From NCBI RefSeq assembly GCF_032854445.1, contig NC_088302.1, forward strand, positions 13,573,338-13,637,337: DNA of 64,000 nt, read 5' to 3'. The notes under the pieces were generated by a model. That model was not told the DNA's origin and made no database searches. It saw only the letters and a list, made by a program, of their open reading frames with translations. The position numbers and the translations under genes were made by a program. Of the stretch, positions 59,270-64,000 are shown one piece after another (position 1 is the first letter of the stretch; the number at the start of each line of letters is the position of its first letter). The DNA is from Liolophura sinensis. Its lineage: Eukaryota > Mollusca > Polyplacophora > Chitonida > Chitonidae.

Positions 59270-61842
59270 CACAAGGTATTGTTTTTTGTTATACATATCT
59301 ACTGCCTGTTCACCCTAAATCCTCAACAAAATCCATCACAGACATAGTGCATGTTTTGGCATATCACAGGAATGTTACCTTATATGGACAGGTAATTAAT
59401 TAACTTCTGTGAAGTTTATATGTGCCTCTGCTTGAGCAGTACATTTTACTCTTCAAATTCTGATGAATTTTGTTTTGCAAATTTCAACAAAAGTTATGCT
59501 TTGCTGGTGGAATGTGTTGAGGATTTAAGGTAGTCATTGATTTACTGAGAAGTCCAAAAGTGTAAAGTGTAAAATCTCTTCCAATATTTGTACAGCATAA
59601 GCCACATCTCTTCAAATATATATGATATGCTTGCTCACTAGTTATGTATTCATGTACAGAGTACATGTAGGTCTTTGTCACTTTGAATAACAGGACTTGA
59701 GAAACACAACCCTTGAAAGTTAAAACAGATCCGGGTCTTCGTGGGTTGAAATGAAGGCATTTTAGGGGCGAAGTGCTCATTATATACATTTCTGTGTTGG
59801 CTCTTAGAAAATTTGATGAGTTCTGTTTAATTGCACTTTTCCCAAGGATCCAAATTGGGTATCATTGGCAACTGTGCTCAAGCTGACTTCAATATATTGA
59901 ATCTTTGGACTCTGGATCTTTGGTTTTATTATTTCTGTTCATAGTATTACCAGTCCATATTACTGCATATAGCTGGGCTAATGGTATTGCAGTCAGGAAG
60001 GTCACAATGGTAGTTGGTAACACAAGGAGTGCTTAGTCATGCCAGGAATGGTCCCCTGGAGGCTGGAGAACTGATGTGGTGATTGAGCTATATTTGTATG
60101 ATACAGCTCAACTCTGACCCCCCAGTACCAGGAGCATCTGTCCACAGACCAGCTGTACCACATCCAGTGTGAACATGGGGAATGTCTCTGTGCCACAGAC
60201 TGGACCATACATGTATGGACTCCAGCTGGATTATCCAAACAGTACTGTTAAGTCAAGAGCCTTGAACAGAGCTTCATTTCTGCTGGGCTCTAATCCTTTT
60301 GGCAAGCAGGCGCCCAGTGGCACCTTTTGGTCAATATAGCAAAACCATCAAAAATATCTACCCTGCATCCTGATTGACGTGCCCATCTTTTTTCAAAAGC
60401 AGTTATCATGTTTAAAGGTTTTAAGATCAAGCTGTAGTTATGTATTAGATCCTAGAAAAGCTTAGTTTTTATTTTAGCTTTTCTTATCACATTAATGGTT
60501 GTAATATTATCAAAGCAGCACCTGCTTGCACAAAGAGGTTGTGTCTAAATGTACCATTGATTATAGGCCCTACAGTTGAGTTTAGTTTACAATTAATTGT
60601 TAAAATAAGTAATGCCGCTTTGCACATAGGAATTGTAAGGTAATTATAACTTTACAGATTTATGGTTGGGATCCTACGCCAGATTTGACATGTACATCAT
60701 GGTGGTCTCTATATGGAGACTTATTCTTCGTTTTATTTTAGTAGAGTCAATTAATTAACAATTCCGCAGCTAATGACAACAACATGTGAACAAAATTCCT
60801 GTAACATCTCTTTGAGACAATTGAGTTGCACATCTGTACAAACATTCACAAATTACTAACTAACAGGCTACCGAAGTCCAGTATTTGTACTTAACATTTG
60901 GTTTTGGTGTGATTGTGTGTTACAATAGGGTCGACCTGCTGATAAATTGTTGATAATCAGTTGTGACTATCATACTCATACCGTACGATCCCCTTAATTG
61001 TCTAAGATTGTAAGTTAGCTCTGTGATTGCGATCTCAGTGATTTCCAGTCAACTTAGGCTTACCATTTCTTTGTACAAGAAACCTATGTTGAGAGTGGAA
61101 ATTACAATAAAAAAGCAGTACTATCTAATTTTAAAAAAAATTCTAATTTATAAAACCTTTTAGAATAACTATCTAAACCTTGGTGTGGTGTGCATGCATA
61201 AGCAGATCTGTGAAAGGTTTCAAAGTTTGTATTTGTATTTCATGAACAAGATGTGTGAGAGGTTTCAGAGTTTATATTTGTGTTGTGTTGCAGTTGAAAT
61301 ATTAGGTCATTTAGAAACTAGGTCGATTCTTAAAATAAGCTTAAGGCTTAATTGTTTTTACAGACAGCAGAGTAGTTCCCCCCCATGGTGTGTGTATTTT
61401 TTATCTTCTTAAATTTGGAACGTCTGGCCTCTCATTCCATGGATGTCTTGCTGCCAATAAAAAGGAACCTGATATTTTGTTCAGGAACATTTTTGGGTCT
61501 CCAGGACTGTTTTTGTTGTGTGAACTCTGTCTTAGTGAACATCAGTGTTTTGATTCTCATTGCATGCTATGGGAAATAACTACATCACAACTGCCATGTC
61601 AGATTTGCCTCATGGTGGTCTTTATAGTTTAATTTCTGTGTGTACATTTTTTTGCATTTATCAGAAGTTTTTGTTTACTTTTTTTTGCATTCCTTCATAT
61701 ATGTGTTGTTTCTATGCATTATATAGTACTTAGCATGGCATTGGCTCGGTACAGTTATAGAATTTATTTGCTCCTGCTATATTGCGCATATCTACAGGCA
61801 ATACATGTAAAGGCAGTGTACATATTCTGAAAGCAAGTCCTT

Positions 61843-62106
61843 GGTGCCTCCTTGGCCAAGCTGGTTAGCATGCCAGTGGGGCGCATGATCCAGGAGCCTT
61901 ATCCTAATGCAGTCGCTGTGAGTTCAAGTCCAGCTCATGCTGGCATTCTGTCCAGCCGTATGTTGGAAGGCCTGCCAGGAACCTGTAGATAGTTGTGGGT
62001 TTCCCCCTTGGCTCTGCCTGCGTTCCTCTCACCATAATGCTGCTCATCATCATATAAGTGAAATACATACTCTTGAGTTTGGCACAAAACACCAATCCAA
62101 CAAAAT
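61843..62106 (+). mobile_element. SINE-A copy, full length
   Basis: GCCTCCTTGGCCAAGCTGGT (box A), GTCGCTGTGAGTTCAAGTCC (box B), AAGGCCTGCCAGGAACCTG, CTCTCACCATAATGCTG and ACTCTTGAGTTTGGCACAA, ending AAAACACCAATCC. Confidence 0.88.
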
Positions 62107-62234
62107 TTATAATTCTTATCTACCCATAGTCCAATCTGGTGTTTCAACCCATGCTATAATGGTAAAGAATGAACGTGTGACATTTTGAATTTCCACAGCC
62201 AGTGTCCAAATCACATTAGATTACAGCAAATAAA

Positions 62235-62268
62235 ACACACACACGCACACACACACACACACACACAT
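62235..62268. repeat. (CA)n microsatellite
   Basis: About 16 CA dinucleotides with one CG interruption. Confidence 0.95.
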
Positions 62269-62639
62269 GTTCATGGATGGTCTCTGTTGTTTGTCACTAA
62301 CTAATATATTCTTCTGACACAATCCAAATTAGATTTTGACACTTTTTTCTTCTATTTTCTGGGACAAACACTTGATTCCAGCAAAATTTCATTGCAAAAA
62401 TGGTAGCTCCAAAAATTTTGACCAATAACTTGGCAGGATGAAAACTGACATTAACCAATAAAATTATTCAAATTGAAAGCGCAGAATGTCAGAATTGCAA
62501 TTCTGCCTACACACAAAGATTAAACAATGGCGAACATTCACTTCTGGTCACACATACATGTACATCAGTGGTATGTGTAGAGAGACCAGATTGGACTAGG
62601 TGTAGATAAGAGCTGTGCTGTATGACTGGTTGGGTTTTG

Positions 62640-62957
62640 AGTCCTGTCTGGTGTCCTCAACATGGGATCCTGGGTCGAGTCACACCTTAAAGCTTAAAAG
62701 AGGAAGTTGTAACTGCCTTGCTTGGCGTTCAGCATGAAGGGCACAGTGCAACGACTGTTGACCCATATCAGTATAATGCCTCGGGCAGGGCGCCTTACTT
62801 GCCTTCGGTAAGGCATTTCAGTGAAGCAGCACTGGATAAAAGAGTGTGGAAAAATCCGTCCTGCAACAAGGAGGCACATTACATGCACTCTAAGGATTCA
62901 TTCATCGTCATATGACTGAAAAATTGTTAAGTACGATGAAAAAAAACTCACTCACTC
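62640..62957 (+). mobile_element. SINE-B copy
   Basis: CCTGTCTGGTGTCCTCAACA at the left and CGTCATATGACTGAAAAATT, GTTAAGTACGATG at the right, followed by ACTCACTCACTC. It shares both blocks with the 7.24 kb copy. Confidence 0.65.
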
Positions 62958-63148
62958 TTTAACATGGGTTTCCTGTGGATCAGTATGCTAAGCATGTGAC
63001 CATTGGCAATGGCTTGCTGCAATGAAATTATGATATATGATATATGAACAAAAATTATGATTAGAAATTTCTTTTCCAAGTGTTGATATGGTGTGGTGAA
63101 GATGGATTAATAATTCATTACAGATCTACTTGTACATGTAACAGTATA

Positions 63149-63362
63149 CCCTAATTCATCAACCTTTTCGCATACGAAAGGGCAACTTTCAGTGCAATTT
63201 ATGCACATTTTGAATTTGATTTTGGAGACAAAACTTTGTGTTTGCATTGGCCAGTTTCAGGCTTCACAAGAAGTATGATTTTATCAGTCAACACAGAATA
63301 ATGCCTTCAGAATATGCCTGGATAAACATCTTGCAAGCATGTGAAAAGGTGAAGAATTACGG
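63149..63362 (+). mobile_element. MITE-2 copy, best preserved
   Basis: Left end CCTAATTCATCAACCTTTTC GCATACG; right end AGCATGTGAAAAGGTGAAG AATTACGG, its inverted form. Inside are TTTTATCAGTCAACACAG and AATGCCTTCAGAATATGCC. TA dinucleotides flank both ends. Confidence 0.8.
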
Positions 63363-64000
63363 TATATGGAGTTGAAATTTTTGGGTCTCCATGTGTAGGC
63401 TTTCACCTGCATTTTGTCGCATATAAATCAGCCAGATTGTTACAAGTGTCAAAATGTCCTTGCTTTCCGTCTGCAAACTGGCATGCCTGAGGCATGCAAG
63501 GCGACAAAATGCCCATAAACAGGTGTTTACTCATTCCTAAGATCTAAATGCTGACCCTGAGCAGAGTTAAAACTGCATGTGCGTGCTAGGGAGGTGAACA
63601 TTATGTAAACTTGGCAGGGGTTATACTCTAGATTCAGGGCCTTACAGGATTACCTTTCTCTTTTTACCCTCTCTCCCTGGAGTGTACTGTGTAACTCTCT
63701 TGTCACATGTAACATTTATGTACACGCACAGCTTTTTAAGTTGCTCACGTACATTCACGGAGATCGTGTATATGTGGTCATTAAGAGTGGGACCTTGAAT
63801 GAAGCTTCATTATTCATTTACATGCATTGTACATGTGTGTGTAGCTCGAGAGTTCAAATCTATATTTTGTCAATTTGTTTTTTTTTCTTCTTTACTATAA
63901 ATGGATTCACCATGCTCGCAACATTTCCCTAAAAGTGAAGAAAAAATAAAAATGAAACACTTTTGAACTATAAATTTTGTTTCAGAAGTCAGTGTTTTTG

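Larger units (their letters stand above)
41181..64000 (+). other. CHSY1: CHSY1 intron 1 (runs past the window end)
   Basis: Donor GTAAGT at 41181. No stretch down to 64000 encodes the expected second half (LVPLSGK, a DVD/DID site, GWGxEDVD), so the intron exceeds 22.8 kb. Its first 250 bases are G-rich. The rest is AT-rich and holds the repeats listed separately. I see nothing named in 41891-43681, 45073-45639, 47300-49938, 50415-52779, 52827-54360 and 59790-61842. Confidence 0.8.

Noticed and set aside
41181-64000. A second CHSY1 exon inside the window
   Set aside because: I looked for the LVPLSGK, DVD/DID and GWGxEDVD motifs on the plus strand and found none, and no open frame here exceeds about 110 codons.

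Overview
The window is animal nuclear DNA: genes with GT-AG introns, long AT-rich non-coding stretches, and many tRNA-derived SINEs and small DNA transposons. The SINE type (tail ATTT-rich, shared 3' domain reading GGTTTCCTCCCACCATAATG) and the divergence of the proteins suggest a lophotrochozoan, most likely a marine mollusc. That is an inference; a brachiopod or related phylum is not excluded.

Three protein-coding loci are supported. (1) Positions 36-3153, plus strand: a chondroitin sulfate synthase (CHSY) family gene, with an N-terminal Fringe/beta3-glycosyltransferase-like half on one exon and a C-terminal CHGN/GT7-like half on the next. Its reading frame is broken twice, so it is either a decaying paralogue or a place where the assembly has indel errors. 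(2) Positions 13817-31197, minus strand: a complete ten-exon orthologue of RPRD2, a nuclear protein that binds the RNA polymerase II C-terminal domain. All nine splice junctions keep phase and predict 1005 residues. (3) Positions 40212-41180, plus strand: the first coding exon of a second, better conserved CHSY1-type gene. It ends at a clean splice donor, and its next exon lies beyond the window, so everything from 41181 to 64000 is intron. The two CHSY genes point the same way and flank RPRD2, which is tail-to-tail with the first and head-to-head with the second.

The rest is repeat-rich. About thirty SINE copies or fragments occur in both orientations; two have clear target-site duplications. 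At least three small inverted-repeat transposon families are present, one of them twice carrying a nested SINE. A single element with CAGTCAAACCTG termini lies at 49.9-50.4 kb. A roughly 1 kb near-palindrome sits in RPRD2 intron 1. Minisatellites with 19, 40, about 75 and 51 bp units and several dinucleotide tracts lie in the CHSY1 intron or its 5' flank. I saw no viral, bacterial or CRISPR-like material, and no convincing free-standing tRNA or rRNA gene.

Functionally, CHSY proteins are Golgi type II membrane enzymes that polymerise chondroitin, while RPRD2 acts in the nucleus on transcription. Their adjacency is positional; nothing in the sequence suggests a joint pathway.
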